Shown: positions 7,864 through 15,527, counted from the first letter of the stretch. The stretch: DNA of 19,428 bases from an uncultured Muribaculaceae bacterium (GCA_910586975.1 CAJUKX010000040.1:1-19428); one strand, 5' to 3'. Program-made: numbers and translations. Notes: a model not told the origin generated them from the letters alone.

Positions 7864-8829
7864 TTAATTATACGCCAGGCCCACGTTGTCGACCCTTAGT
7901 GTAAGGCCGGGGGTGCCTACGTACGGCTCGCCCGAGCCGGCCGAGAACATCAGTATCATGTGGGTGGGCTTGGAGTCGGCGCTGTCCCAGTCAACTTCCT
8001 GCACGGGCACCATCTTGCCCTTGGAGTTGCGGGCATAATAGCTCTTGTCCACGGGAATCAGACCCATGTATGCCTTGTAGTACGGAGCCTTGGTGATGTT
8101 GCCGTAGTTGATAGTGAGATGATGCTTGTTTTTCCAGCCGCGGGTAGAGGTGGTTAGCAGCTCGCGACCCGTGCCTACGCGCTTGGCATAGATATTGCCG
8201 TCGGCATCTTCCCAGCGGCGCTGCAGCAGTATGAGCACCTCGGCATTGTCATGCCCCGGCAGGGTGCGCTTCTTGGAGAAACCCGATGAATATACGCGCG
8301 TGTTGGTGTTGGGAACAACCAGTTCGTAGTCATATACCAGCGCCATGGGCCGCTTGGTGAAGGGTATGCCCATCTCCATCTTCTTGTAGGGGTCAGAAGT
8401 GCTCTTTATAGGCTCTATCATCTTGCCAAGGAATATGCTGCCGGCTACCATCACATCAATGTTTATGATGCCTATGGCCTTGCACGATTCCATGTGGGTG
8501 GTAAACTTGGCACAGCGACCTCCGCCGGGACGGCTGTCGGGATATACGGCATTGGATGTCTTTACAACTCCGGCCACCTTGGCCATAACGTTTGACGAGG
8601 CCCAGGGCGAACCGCCGCGATTGGTATAGGCTTCATTGCCGTTGATGGTGGCATTGGGGGCTATGGCATACACCTGCTTGTGTTCGCCGCCTATGATAGA
8701 GCTTTCCTTGATATTTCGTGTGACCCATTGTTCCATATCGCCGTAGCGGATGGGTTCTATTGTCTCGGCCATTCCTGCAATAGAAATCAAAGCCAGCAGT
8801 AATAAAAGATTGAAACGTCGGTACTGCAT
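7864..8829 (-). CDS. PCMD domain (PF13201-like) secreted protein
   Basis: This 321-residue exported protein resembles the Bacteroidetes PCMD family (putative carbohydrate metabolism domain), whose biochemical role is unproven. The N-terminus MQYRRFNLLLLLALISIAGMAE is a type I signal peptide with no lipobox cysteine, so the mature protein is periplasmic or secreted rather than a lipoprotein. The tail GTPGLTLRVDNVGLAYN matches the jelly-roll end of PCMD proteins (G[ST]PGxTLxVDxV). Upstream, GMEQW-like and SPWASSNV segments fit the carbohydrate-binding-like fold. The frame extends to a TTG at 8853, but the ATG at 8829 fits the promoter at 8882-8851. It is divergent from the lipoprotein gene at 8977, so a shared role in ligand capture is possible but unproven. 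Confidence 0.7.
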   Translation of the reverse strand: MQYRRFNLLLLLALISIAGMAETIEPIRYGDMEQWVTRNIKESSIIGGEHKQVYAIAPNATINGNEAYTNRGGSPWASSNVMAKVAGVVKTSNAVYPDSRPGGGRCAKFTTHMESCKAIGIINIDVMVAGSIFLGKMIEPIKSTSDPYKKMEMGIPFTKRPMALVYDYELVVPNTNTRVYSSGFSKKRTLPGHDNAEVLILLQRRWEDADGNIYAKRVGTGRELLTTSTRGWKNKHHLTINYGNITKAPYYKAYMGLIPVDKSYYARNSKGKMVPVQEVDWDSADSKPTHMILMFSAGSGEPYVGTPGLTLRVDNVGLAYN

Positions 8830-8850
8830 AATATATTGTAAAAAGATTTG

Positions 8851-8882
8851 CAAAATTATAAACTCTGTAATTTATTAACAAA
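8851..8882 (-). promoter_or_regulatory. Full Bacteroidetes promoter of the PCMD gene
   Basis: On the minus strand TTTG (8882-8879), a 20-nt spacer and TAATTTTG (8858-8851) match the phylum's -33/-7 consensus with no mismatch. Transcription would start near 8845, giving a leader of about 15 nt before the ATG at 8829. This also supports ATG over the upstream TTG. Confidence 0.75.
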
Positions 8883-8941
8883 CCGTATGGTCAAAATGAT
8901 GAAAATAAGCCAACATTACACCCCATTTAACCAAAAATAGC

Positions 8942-8949
8942 TACCTTTG
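8942..8949 (+). promoter_or_regulatory. -7 box (TACCTTTG) of the lipoprotein-TonB receptor operon
   Basis: TACCTTTG is a perfect TAnnTTTG box, 27 nt before the ATG at 8977. The -33 position lacks TTTG (ACAC at 20 nt), suggesting an intrinsically weak or activator-dependent promoter. The leader would be about 22 nt, too short to hold a cobalamin riboswitch. Confidence 0.55.
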
Positions 8950-8976
8950 CCAAAACTTTCATAAAACTAAGAATAC

Positions 8977-10089
8977 ATGAACTACAAAAAAATTGTAAAA
9001 TTCATCAACCGTACTTTGGCTGCCTCAGCTATGCTGCTGGCTGTATCTGCTCTGTCGGCATGTTCCGACGATGACGACACTCCCGTCATACCCGACACCG
9101 ATGTCAACAAATATGGCGTATTTGTGGTATGTGAAGGTAATTACGGAGCTTCCAACTCGTCGCTCACTTGGGCCAACATGGAGGAAAACTCATACCTCAA
9201 CGAAATTTTCTATAAAGCAAACGATGTAACCTTAGGCTCACAGGCCCAGTCGATGACAACTCACGACGATGACGGATGGGTTGTGGTTTCTGACTCTCAC
9301 GTGATTTTCAAAATCGACCTCGACACATATAAGGAAGAAGGTCGCATAGTAGGCCTTACCAAGCCCCGCTACATGCACTTTGTGAGCGACACCAAGGCTT
9401 ACGTTACCCTGATGAACTCAAATCAGATTGCTGTTGTAAATCCTGAGTCTTACTCTATCACCGGCTACATCGACATTCCAGACCTCTATGGCGCAGGCGA
9501 TGCTGCCATGATGGTACAGGACGGCAATTATGTGTATGTAAACTGCTGGAGCTACCAGAACAAGATAATACGTATCGACACCACTACCGACAAGGTTGAC
9601 GCATCCCTTGAAGTAGGCGTACAGCCCAAGGAAATGGTGATGGACCGCAACAAGAACCTCTGGGTGGTGACCGACGGCGGCGGTTGGGAACAGAACCCTG
9701 CCGGCTTCGAGACTCCCGCTATTGTTAAAGTAAACACATCAAGCTTCACCATCGATAAGAAGTTTGAGCTAACCATGTATGCCAATGTTGGTTCTATTGC
9801 CATCAACGGCGAGGGCGACCGCATCTACTACACATGCAACGACATCTACTCAATGTCGATCAACGACAACGCCCTGCCCGCAGAACCCATCATCGAGGCT
9901 GATCCCGAAAACGCATACCGCTACTATGGACTTGGCGTTGACCCCACTACCGGCTTGGTATACGTGGCCGATGCAAAAGACTTCACTCAGAATGGTGAGG
10001 TAAAGGTGTATGATAACAACGGCAACCTTAAGAAAAAGTTTGACACCGGCATCTGCCCCCGATTCTTCTGCTGGTATTACAAAAAATGA
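8977..10089 (+). CDS. Surface beta-propeller lipoprotein, YncE/DUF5074 family (BtuG-like)
   Basis: The 370-residue product is a lipoprotein with a predicted seven-bladed propeller. The signal sequence ends in lipobox LSAC with acylated C29, followed by SDDDD, which matches the acidic export signal that sends Bacteroidetes lipoproteins to the outer surface. The propeller starts at NKYGVFVVCEGNYGASNSSL, the form seen in DUF5074 proteins. Blade-like repeats follow (VIFKIDLDTYKEEGRI, QIAVVNPESYSITGYI, KIIRIDTTTDKVDASL, AIVKVNTSSFTIDKKF, EVKVYDNNGNLKKKF). In Bacteroides, BtuG proteins of this family bind cobalamin very tightly and cap the receptor BtuB. The next gene is a TonB-dependent receptor overlapping by ATGA, the same pairing. 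The corrinoid ligand is inferred from family and context; another ligand is possible. Confidence 0.8.
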   Translation: MNYKKIVKFINRTLAASAMLLAVSALSACSDDDDTPVIPDTDVNKYGVFVVCEGNYGASNSSLTWANMEENSYLNEIFYKANDVTLGSQAQSMTTHDDDGWVVVSDSHVIFKIDLDTYKEEGRIVGLTKPRYMHFVSDTKAYVTLMNSNQIAVVNPESYSITGYIDIPDLYGAGDAAMMVQDGNYVYVNCWSYQNKIIRIDTTTDKVDASLEVGVQPKEMVMDRNKNLWVVTDGGGWEQNPAGFETPAIVKVNTSSFTIDKKFELTMYANVGSIAINGEGDRIYYTCNDIYSMSINDNALPAEPIIEADPENAYRYYGLGVDPTTGLVYVADAKDFTQNGEVKVYDNNGNLKKKFDTGICPRFFCWYYKK

Positions 10090-12107
10090 CAAAGCGAGGT
10101 CTGTGGCCGCTGATAGCGTGCATCTTATACTGTCTTCCCGTCTCGGCACAGGAAGCTGTTGAGCTGCGCGGCATATCGGTGGCCGCACGCCGCCCGGCCG
10201 ATATAGGCCGCGAGCAGACCCGTGTTGACTCGGCCGCTCTGCGCGAGAGCCCGGCTCTGTCAATGGCAGAAATACTCGGATATAATTCGGGTATATACAT
10301 CAAGGACTATGGCCGCGCCACTCTGGCCACGGCTTCGTTCAGGGGAACTTCGCCCTCGCACACGCAGGTGACGTGGAATGGCATGCGCATATCATCGCCC
10401 ATGCTCGGTTCCACCGACTTCTCTATGATTCCTTCATACTTCATAGACCGCGCCGCCATCGACCACGGCTCATCGAGCCTGGGCGATGTAGGCGGTGGAC
10501 TGGGAGGTCTTGTGAAGCTGTCTACTCAAACCTCGAGGGATGCTGACAGACCGTTCAGCGGACAGTATGTGCAGGGCATAGGCTCATGGCGCACCTTCGA
10601 CGAATTTATGCGACTGGAATTTGCATCCAAGCGTTTCTCTTCATCAATCAGGGCTTCCTACTCTTCGTCGCGCAATGACTTCTCATTCATCAACCACGAT
10701 AAGAAAGAGAATATATACGACGAAAACCATAATATAATTTCTTCATATCACCCCAAGGAACGCAACCGCTCGGGCGCGTTCAAGGATTTTCATATCTTGG
10801 GGTCGGCATCATACGATGCCTCAGCACTGGGACGATTCAGCACCGATATATGGTATCTGAGCACAAATCGCCAGCTGCCGCTCATAACCTCGGATTACTC
10901 CACTTCTTCAAATAAAATAGACAACCGCCAGCGCGAACAGACCCTGCGCGCCGTAGCACGGTGGAACCACACCGGCAACACATCGCGCTTCACGGCAAGC
11001 GCCGGATATATACACAGCTGGATTGCCTACGACTACAAGGTTGACAATACCGACGGTATTTCATCTACTTTTCTTACCCGCGCCCGCAGCCGTGTGAATA
11101 CCGTATACGGCGCTTTCAGCTGGAAGGGCTACCCCCGGCGACAATGGTACTTCACCGCCGATGCCGACATTCACTACCATAGCGTAGACAGCCGCGACCT
11201 GGTGGAGTTCAACACCGGCACCGGCTACAGCCGCAAGCGCGCTGAAATAAGCGCTGCATTATCGGCCAAGTGGCAACCGCTGAAACGGCTTGGTTTAGGC
11301 GCACTGCTGCGTCAGGAAGTGTTTGGCGACATGGTTTCGGCTCCCGTGCCGGCTCTTTTCGCCGAAACCACATTAGTGCCGTCAATTGGGCTGATTGCCA
11401 AGCTGTCGGGCTCGCGCAACTGCCGTTTCCCTACCCTTAACGACCTCTACACAGTACCCGGCGGCAATCCCGACTTGAAACAGGAACATGGATGGAACTA
11501 CGACGCAGGCCTTGAGTGTGATTTCAAGCTGCACGACCGCTGGCATCTGGCGGCTTCGGCCAACTGGTTTGATTCTTATATAAGCGACTGGATTCTGTGG
11601 CTGCCATCGCCCAAGGGCTATTACGTGCCCCGAAATATCAATGAGGTACACGCCTATGGCATAGAGAGCCGTATGGGTGCCGAGTTCACGCCCGGCAACG
11701 GATGGACTTTCGGCCTTACAACACACTACACATGGTCGGCCTCGATAAACAGGTCGTCGTACATAGGCGGCGACGGCGACAAGAGTGTAGGCAAACAACT
11801 GCCGTACATTCCGCGACATTCGGCATCGGCCATAGCCCGAATAAGTTGGAAAGGCTGGACACTGGCCTATAAATGGCAATGCTACTCCGAGCGCTATACC
11901 ATGTCGAGCAACGAACACTCACTGTCGGGCCACCTGCCGGCCTACAGCGTGAGCAATATTAATCTTGAAAAGTCATTCAGTGTATTGGGTACAGGGTGCA
12001 TGGCCAAGCTGGCCGTAAACAATCTGCTCGACGCCGACTATCAGACGGTACTGTCGCGCCCCATGCCCGGCATCAACTTCGAGGCCTTCCTCAGCGTGAA
12101 TTTCTAA
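10086..12107 (+). CDS. TonB-dependent outer membrane receptor, probable BtuB-type
   Basis: This 673-residue outer membrane transporter uses TonB-transmitted energy to import a ligand. It has a signal peptide (MTKRGLWPLIACILYCLPVSA), a short TonB-box-like segment (ELRGISVAAR, about 27-36), and a plug domain (about 45-150) with ASFRGTSPSHTQVTWNGMRI and the GxxGGLVKLSTQ end. A 22-strand barrel is expected, ending in aromatic-alternating FEAFLSVNF with C-terminal Phe, the usual Bam signal. It lacks the carboxypeptidase-like extension of SusC proteins and is about BtuB size. Its ATG overlaps the lipoprotein's stop (ATGA), implying translational coupling and a lipoprotein-capped receptor. The corrinoid assignment depends mainly on the partner. 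A siderophore or heme specificity is the main alternative. Its stop codon touches the hairpin at 12107-12130. Confidence 0.85.
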   Translation: MTKRGLWPLIACILYCLPVSAQEAVELRGISVAARRPADIGREQTRVDSAALRESPALSMAEILGYNSGIYIKDYGRATLATASFRGTSPSHTQVTWNGMRISSPMLGSTDFSMIPSYFIDRAAIDHGSSSLGDVGGGLGGLVKLSTQTSRDADRPFSGQYVQGIGSWRTFDEFMRLEFASKRFSSSIRASYSSSRNDFSFINHDKKENIYDENHNIISSYHPKERNRSGAFKDFHILGSASYDASALGRFSTDIWYLSTNRQLPLITSDYSTSSNKIDNRQREQTLRAVARWNHTGNTSRFTASAGYIHSWIAYDYKVDNTDGISSTFLTRARSRVNTVYGAFSWKGYPRRQWYFTADADIHYHSVDSRDLVEFNTGTGYSRKRAEISAALSAKWQPLKRLGLGALLRQEVFGDMVSAPVPALFAETTLVPSIGLIAKLSGSRNCRFPTLNDLYTVPGGNPDLKQEHGWNYDAGLECDFKLHDRWHLAASANWFDSYISDWILWLPSPKGYYVPRNINEVHAYGIESRMGAEFTPGNGWTFGLTTHYTWSASINRSSYIGGDGDKSVGKQLPYIPRHSASAIARISWKGWTLAYKWQCYSERYTMSSNEHSLSGHLPAYSVSNINLEKSFSVLGTGCMAKLAVNNLLDADYQTVLSRPMPGINFEAFLSVNF

Positions 12108-12130
12108 GAGCTTGTTTAACAACAAGCTCT
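12107..12130. terminator. Shared hairpin between convergent genes, possible bidirectional terminator
   Basis: AGAGCTTGTT (12107-12116) pairs perfectly with AACAAGCTCT (12121-12130) around the loop TAAC. The stem begins at the last base of the TonB receptor's stop codon and contains the final codons and stop (12118-12116) of the convergent HAD gene. Neither side has a clear U-tract (AAAATC on plus, TAGAAATT on minus), so it is not a textbook intrinsic terminator, but its position makes a role in ending both transcripts likely. Confidence 0.55.
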
Positions 12131-12955
12131 AAAATCTTCGGCTATGAAACGGGCCACCGCGTCTTCGGTATTAGGTCCTATCACCTTGTGAGCTATAGCC
12201 TTTACCTCGGGCAGAGCATTGCCCACGGCCACAGCCACATCGGCCATTCTGAGCATGGGTATGTCGTTGAGGTTGTCGCCAAAGGCCACCACACGGTCGG
12301 CGCCAAGATGTTTCTTAAGCTCTGCTATACCGGCAGCCTTCGACACCCCGGGTGCGAATATCTCGAGCAGCCACAGGTCGGGCAGATAGGTGTCTTTGTA
12401 ATACGATATGTAGCAATCTGAAAGCGAACGCAGATGCTCGGCCACATTCACTATCACTTCCTTGGGACCCATGCCGAAGAAAAGCACCAGCCGGTGATAT
12501 GACTCTTCGGGACATTTCTCAAACAGATGGAATGTTTTCAGACGCAGGTTGCGGCGCAGATTTATAAATACGCGCTCGGCATCGGTTATCTCGCGACGCG
12601 AATGGTAGACATCGAGATGCGAATTGTCGCGCAGCACATAGCAGAACGGATGAAAGTCATATTTCTGAAATACATCAAGCATAAGCACCACATCGCTGTG
12701 GGGCAGCAGGTGCATGCCCTCGAAGCACTCGCCGCTGCGGCTCCACATGGTGGCGCCGGTCATTACCACCAGGTCGTCGGCGGTTCGGATGCCTGAAAGT
12801 ATATTTTCTACTGTGGCAGGGGTGCGGGCGGTGGCCACGCTTATGGTGGCGCCTTCGTCGGTCAGACTGCTGATTATCTCGGCACTACGGGCCGACACAT
12901 TGCCTTCGTTATCGAGCAATGTTCCGTCCATATCGGTTATATAAAGTGTTTTCAC
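12116..12955 (-). CDS. HAD superfamily phosphatase, Cof type (class IIB)
   Basis: This cytoplasmic haloacid-dehalogenase-like hydrolase of 279 residues probably dephosphorylates sugar phosphates or similar small metabolites; the substrate is unknown. All four motifs are visible: I, DMDGTLL with nucleophile D8 and acid/base D10; II, T43 in VATART; III, K206 in GVSKAAGI; IV, GDNLND with D227 and D231. A C2B cap lies between motifs II and III. The start is a GTG at 12955: the first in-frame ATG is at D8-M9, which would remove the nucleophile. A perfect TAnnTTTG box ends only 4 nt upstream of the GTG, which suggests a leaderless or nearly leaderless message. The 3' end lies in a hairpin shared with the convergent TonB receptor gene. 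Confidence 0.9.
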   Translation of the reverse strand: MKTLYITDMDGTLLDNEGNVSARSAEIISSLTDEGATISVATARTPATVENILSGIRTADDLVVMTGATMWSRSGECFEGMHLLPHSDVVLMLDVFQKYDFHPFCYVLRDNSHLDVYHSRREITDAERVFINLRRNLRLKTFHLFEKCPEESYHRLVLFFGMGPKEVIVNVAEHLRSLSDCYISYYKDTYLPDLWLLEIFAPGVSKAAGIAELKKHLGADRVVAFGDNLNDIPMLRMADVAVAVGNALPEVKAIAHKVIGPNTEDAVARFIAEDFRACC

Positions 12956-12959
12956 AATG

Positions 12960-12967
12960 CAAAGTTA
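12960..12967 (-). promoter_or_regulatory. -7 box (TAACTTTG) of the HAD gene
   Basis: TAACTTTG on the minus strand matches TAnnTTTG; the -33 position has no TTTG. Transcription is expected 5-6 nt downstream, at or next to the GTG start (12955). It is separated by 13 nt from the divergent menA -7 box. Confidence 0.4.
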
Positions 12968-12980
12968 ATTATTTTTTTAG

Positions 12981-12988
12981 TATTTTTG
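12981..12988 (+). promoter_or_regulatory. -7 box (TATTTTTG) of menA
   Basis: TATTTTTG is a perfect TAnnTTTG box, 22 nt before the menA ATG at 13011. No TTTG lies 20 nt upstream. The two divergent promoters share the 55-nt spacer 12956-13010, so polymerases starting in opposite directions would compete. Confidence 0.5.
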
Positions 12989-13010
12989 CAGCCTTATTGA
13001 GTATGTATAT

Positions 13011-13883
13011 ATGAAACGATTAGGATATTGGATAGAGGCCATGCGTCTGCGCACCCTGCCGGTGTCGGTGGCCGGGGTGCTTATGGCTATCACTTGGAAT
13101 GCCGTAAACAACAATTTCAACGCCGTGCCGGCTGTGATATGCCTGTGTTTTGCCGTGCTGGCACAGATAGCCTCTAACTTCGCCAATGAATACTTCGACT
13201 ACAAAGCCGGACGCGACCGCCCCGGACGCGAGGGACCACGCCGCGGTGTCACCGAGGGCGAAATCTCACCCGCAGCCATGAAAAAAGCCATCTACATCAC
13301 TCTTGGACTGGCCGGGTGCCTGGGTCTGAGCCTTGTGGGTTGGGGCGGCTGGTGGCTGCTGGCCGTAGGCGCATTCATCGCCATAGGAGTATTTGCATAC
13401 AGTGCCGGCCCCTACCCGCTCTCCACTCACGGCTGGGGCGAAGTGGGCGTGGTGTTTTTCTTCGGCCTTATCCCTGTTAATTTCACATATTACGTACAGA
13501 CCTTGCAGTGGGACGCCGGTGTGATGCTGTCGTCGCTCGCCATAGGACTGATGGGAGCCAATGTACTGATAGTTAACAACTACCGCGACGTTGAAGACGA
13601 CCGCCGCGTGTGCAAGCGCACCTTGTGTGTGCGCTTCGGCCGCCGGGCCATGCTCATGCTATATGCGGCCGATGCAGTGGCCGGCGCGGCCATGCTGATG
13701 CCCCTGCTGCCGCGCATAGGATACGTATATCTGTGTGTGCCTGCCTTTTATCTGGCAGGCTGCATGGCCGTAATACGCAATATGACCCGACGCGAGGGAG
13801 CAGCCCTCACCCCCATGCTCGGCGCCACATCCATGCTCATGTTCGGCGTGTCACTGCTGTCGCTGATACTGGCTCTGATATAA
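13011..13883 (+). CDS. menA: 1,4-dihydroxy-2-naphthoate polyprenyltransferase MenA (UbiA family)
   Basis: MenA attaches the polyprenyl tail to 1,4-dihydroxy-2-naphthoate in the inner membrane, giving demethylmenaquinone for the respiratory quinone pool. The 290-residue protein has about eight hydrophobic segments. The two Asp-rich prenyl diphosphate/Mg sites of UbiA enzymes are present: N59-EYF-D63-YKAGR-D69 and N190-YRDVEDD (D193, D196, D197). The opening WIEAMRLRTLPVSVAGVLM is also typical of MenA. No other men gene is in the window; a scattered menaquinone pathway is common in the phylum. It is divergent from the HAD gene and is followed by a structured 3' region rather than another coding gene. 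Confidence 0.9.
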   Translation: MKRLGYWIEAMRLRTLPVSVAGVLMAITWNAVNNNFNAVPAVICLCFAVLAQIASNFANEYFDYKAGRDRPGREGPRRGVTEGEISPAAMKKAIYITLGLAGCLGLSLVGWGGWWLLAVGAFIAIGVFAYSAGPYPLSTHGWGEVGVVFFFGLIPVNFTYYVQTLQWDAGVMLSSLAIGLMGANVLIVNNYRDVEDDRRVCKRTLCVRFGRRAMLMLYAADAVAGAAMLMPLLPRIGYVYLCVPAFYLAGCMAVIRNMTRREGAALTPMLGATSMLMFGVSLLSLILALI

Positions 13884-13973
13884 AAATCCGGCAGCCATCC
13901 GACAATAAATCCGACCTCACGACAGTGTGGGCCGGAATTGCTATTTTAAATTTTAAATTCTAAATTTTTAATC
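13884..13973 (+). other. Structured, AT-rich 3' region after menA
   Basis: TCCGGC (13887-13892) can pair with GCCGGA (13931-13936), enclosing an inner hairpin CCTCAC-gaca-GTGTGG (13915-13930, one T-T mismatch). Two ATCCGAC copies lie between (13897, 13909). The AT-rich run ATTTTAAATTTTAAATTC follows at about 13943. It may terminate menA transcription, but there is no clean stem plus U-tract. Confidence 0.35.
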
Positions 13974-14060
13974 TTATTCTTTTCTATCTTCGTCGCAGCT
14001 GTATGCTCCGGCGCTTTTCTTACAATACCATTTAACGGCATCTTTCAGCATTCTGAACAT
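13974..14060 (-). CDS. Possible small protein, 28 aa, unrecognised
   Basis: In the 370-nt menA-ald spacer a minus-strand frame starts at ATG 14060 with MFRMLKDAVKWYCKKS and ends in DEDRKE before TAA. The stretch is visibly richer in G/C than the AT-rich sequence on both sides, as expected for a coding island. The peptide has an amphipathic, Lys/aromatic N-terminal part, two cysteines (C13 and C22) and a charged tail. An internal ATG at codon 4 is an alternative start. There is no Shine-Dalgarno sequence, which is common here, and only a poor -7-like match upstream (AATTTTTG, 14113-14106). I do not assign a function; it could also be a chance frame. Confidence 0.45.
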   Translation of the reverse strand: MFRMLKDAVKWYCKKSAGAYSCDEDRKE

Positions 14061-14173
14061 AATCAATTAGTTTTTTAAGTTATATATAATTATAACAGCA
14101 CAGGACAAAAATTGTTTAATAACATAGTTTAATAACACTGCCTAAAAACTTGTGATGATTTCCATGCCATTTT
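14061..14173. promoter_or_regulatory. AT-rich spacer with 11-bp direct repeat upstream of ald
   Basis: GTTTAATAACA occurs at 14114-14124 and again at 14127-14137, two identical copies on a 13-nt period. An inverted repeat GTTATA/TATAAC lies at 14079-14096. Both are between the possible small ORF and the ald promoter, so they are candidate operator sites for either. No regulator can be named from sequence. Nothing else is seen in this part of the spacer. Confidence 0.35.
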
Positions 14174-14205
14174 CTTGCTTAACCGACCGCTAATTACTAT
14201 TTTTG
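14174..14205 (+). promoter_or_regulatory. Promoter of ald
   Basis: CTTG (14174-14177), a 20-nt spacer and TATTTTTG (14198-14205) match the Bacteroidetes consensus with one mismatch in the -33 box. Transcription would begin near 14211, giving a leader of about 43 nt before the ATG at 14254. Confidence 0.65.
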
Positions 14206-14253
14206 GGAACTTGAAAAACACATTTTGACTAAACTCTAATTCCCGGAAAAGAA

Positions 14254-15360
14254 ATGATTATCGGCATTCCCAAAGAAATTAAAAACAATGAAAACCGCGT
14301 GGGCATGACCCCCGCCGGCGTTAAGGAACTGGTTCAGCATGGCCACCAAGTGTACGTACAGCACACAGCCGGCCAAGGCTCCGGATTCTCCGATGAGGAG
14401 TATACCGCAGTCGGCGCTAAAATCCTGCCCACTATCGAGGAGGTATATGCCATCGCCGAAATGATTATAAAGGTGAAAGAACCCATCGAGCCCGAATATC
14501 CGTTGGTGAAGAAGGGGCAGCTGCTGTTCACATATTTCCACTTTGCCAGCGAGCTGGCACTCACCGAGGCCATGCTCAACTCGGGCGCTACCTGCATAGC
14601 CTACGAAACCGTGGTTGGCCGTCAGGGCGGACTGCCCCTGCTCATTCCCATGAGCGAGGTTGCCGGACGCATGAGCGTGCAGGAAGGCGCTCAGTTCCTC
14701 GAAAAGCCCAAAGGCGGCAAGGGAATACTGCTCGGCGGTGTGCCGGGCGTGAAGCCCGCCAAGGTGCTCATTCTGGGCGGTGGTGTGGTAGGCCGCAATG
14801 CAGCCCTGATGGCTGCCGGACTCGGTGCAGATGTCACCATCACCGATATCTCGCTCCCCACCCTGCGTCATCTCGCCGAGGTGATGCCCCGCAATGTCAA
14901 GACCCTCTTCTCATCGCGCCACAACATAGAGATGGAGCTCCCGACCGTTGACCTCGTTATAGGCTCGGTACTCGTACCCGGTGCAAAGGCGCCCCACCTC
15001 ATCACCCGCGACATGCTCAAGCTCATGCGCCCGGGCACCGTGATGGTAGACGTGGCCATTGACCAGGGCGGATGCTTCGAAACCTCACACCCCACCACTC
15101 ACTCCGAACCCACATTTGTGGTAGACGACATACTGCACTACGCAGTGGCCAATATACCCGGAGCAGTGCCCTTCACCTCCACACTGGCCCTCACCAACGC
15201 CACGCTGCCCTACGCCCTGCGACTGGCCGATATGGGATGGCGCCAAGCATGCAAAGCCGACCCCGGCCTGGCCGAAGGCGTAAACATCGTAGACGGTAAA
15301 ATCACCTTCAAAGGCGTGGCCGAAGCATGGAACATGCCCTACACCCCACTGGAACTCTAA
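14254..15360 (+). CDS. ald: Alanine dehydrogenase
   Basis: Ald interconverts L-alanine and pyruvate plus ammonium with NAD+/NADH in the cytoplasm, linking amino-acid and central carbon metabolism and ammonium assimilation. The 368-residue length is standard. The start MIIGIPKEIKNNENRVG is diagnostic. The residues known from the Mycobacterium tuberculosis enzyme fall at the same numbers: R15 and K75 (substrate), H96 and D270 (catalysis). The NAD-binding Rossmann loop is ILGGGVVGRNA (173-183), with acidic D198 after the second strand. It is a single-gene unit with its own promoter (14174-14205) and a strong terminator after the stop, so it is probably transcribed alone. Confidence 0.96.
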   Translation: MIIGIPKEIKNNENRVGMTPAGVKELVQHGHQVYVQHTAGQGSGFSDEEYTAVGAKILPTIEEVYAIAEMIIKVKEPIEPEYPLVKKGQLLFTYFHFASELALTEAMLNSGATCIAYETVVGRQGGLPLLIPMSEVAGRMSVQEGAQFLEKPKGGKGILLGGVPGVKPAKVLILGGGVVGRNAALMAAGLGADVTITDISLPTLRHLAEVMPRNVKTLFSSRHNIEMELPTVDLVIGSVLVPGAKAPHLITRDMLKLMRPGTVMVDVAIDQGGCFETSHPTTHSEPTFVVDDILHYAVANIPGAVPFTSTLALTNATLPYALRLADMGWRQACKADPGLAEGVNIVDGKITFKGVAEAWNMPYTPLEL

Positions 15361-15376
15361 CAACCGGTATAAGCAC

Positions 15377-15420
15377 ATAAACGACAAGGCAGCCCAATCG
15401 CGAGCTGCCTTGTTGTTTAT
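15377..15420 (+). terminator. Intrinsic terminator of ald
   Basis: A long stem of 17 pairs, including one G-U wobble, forms from ATAAACGACAAGGCAGC (15377-15393) and its partner at 15404-15420, with a 10-nt loop. The 3' arm ends in TTGTTGTTTAT, supplying a partial U-rich tail. It starts 16 nt after the ald stop codon. Confidence 0.8.
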
Positions 15421-15527
15421 CTCTTGATCATCACCCTATAAACCGTTGGGACCTTTTGTTTTTTACTATTTTTTGGGGAGGTAGGATTTTGGATTGAAGT
15501 TTGCGTGGTTTTTTATTTTTATTTTGC

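Noticed and set aside
8850..8976. Cobalamin riboswitch upstream of the BtuG-like gene
   Set aside because: The spacer is only 147 nt, holds two facing promoters, and the predicted leader of about 22 nt is far too short.
11382..11918. 178-codon minus-strand open frame inside the TonB receptor gene
   Set aside because: It is a shadow of beta-barrel coding sequence without signal, domain or ribosome site.
13610..13963. 117-codon plus-strand frame overlapping the menA 3' end
   Set aside because: Its His/Arg-rich translation is the out-of-frame reading of menA, and it runs into AT-rich spacer.
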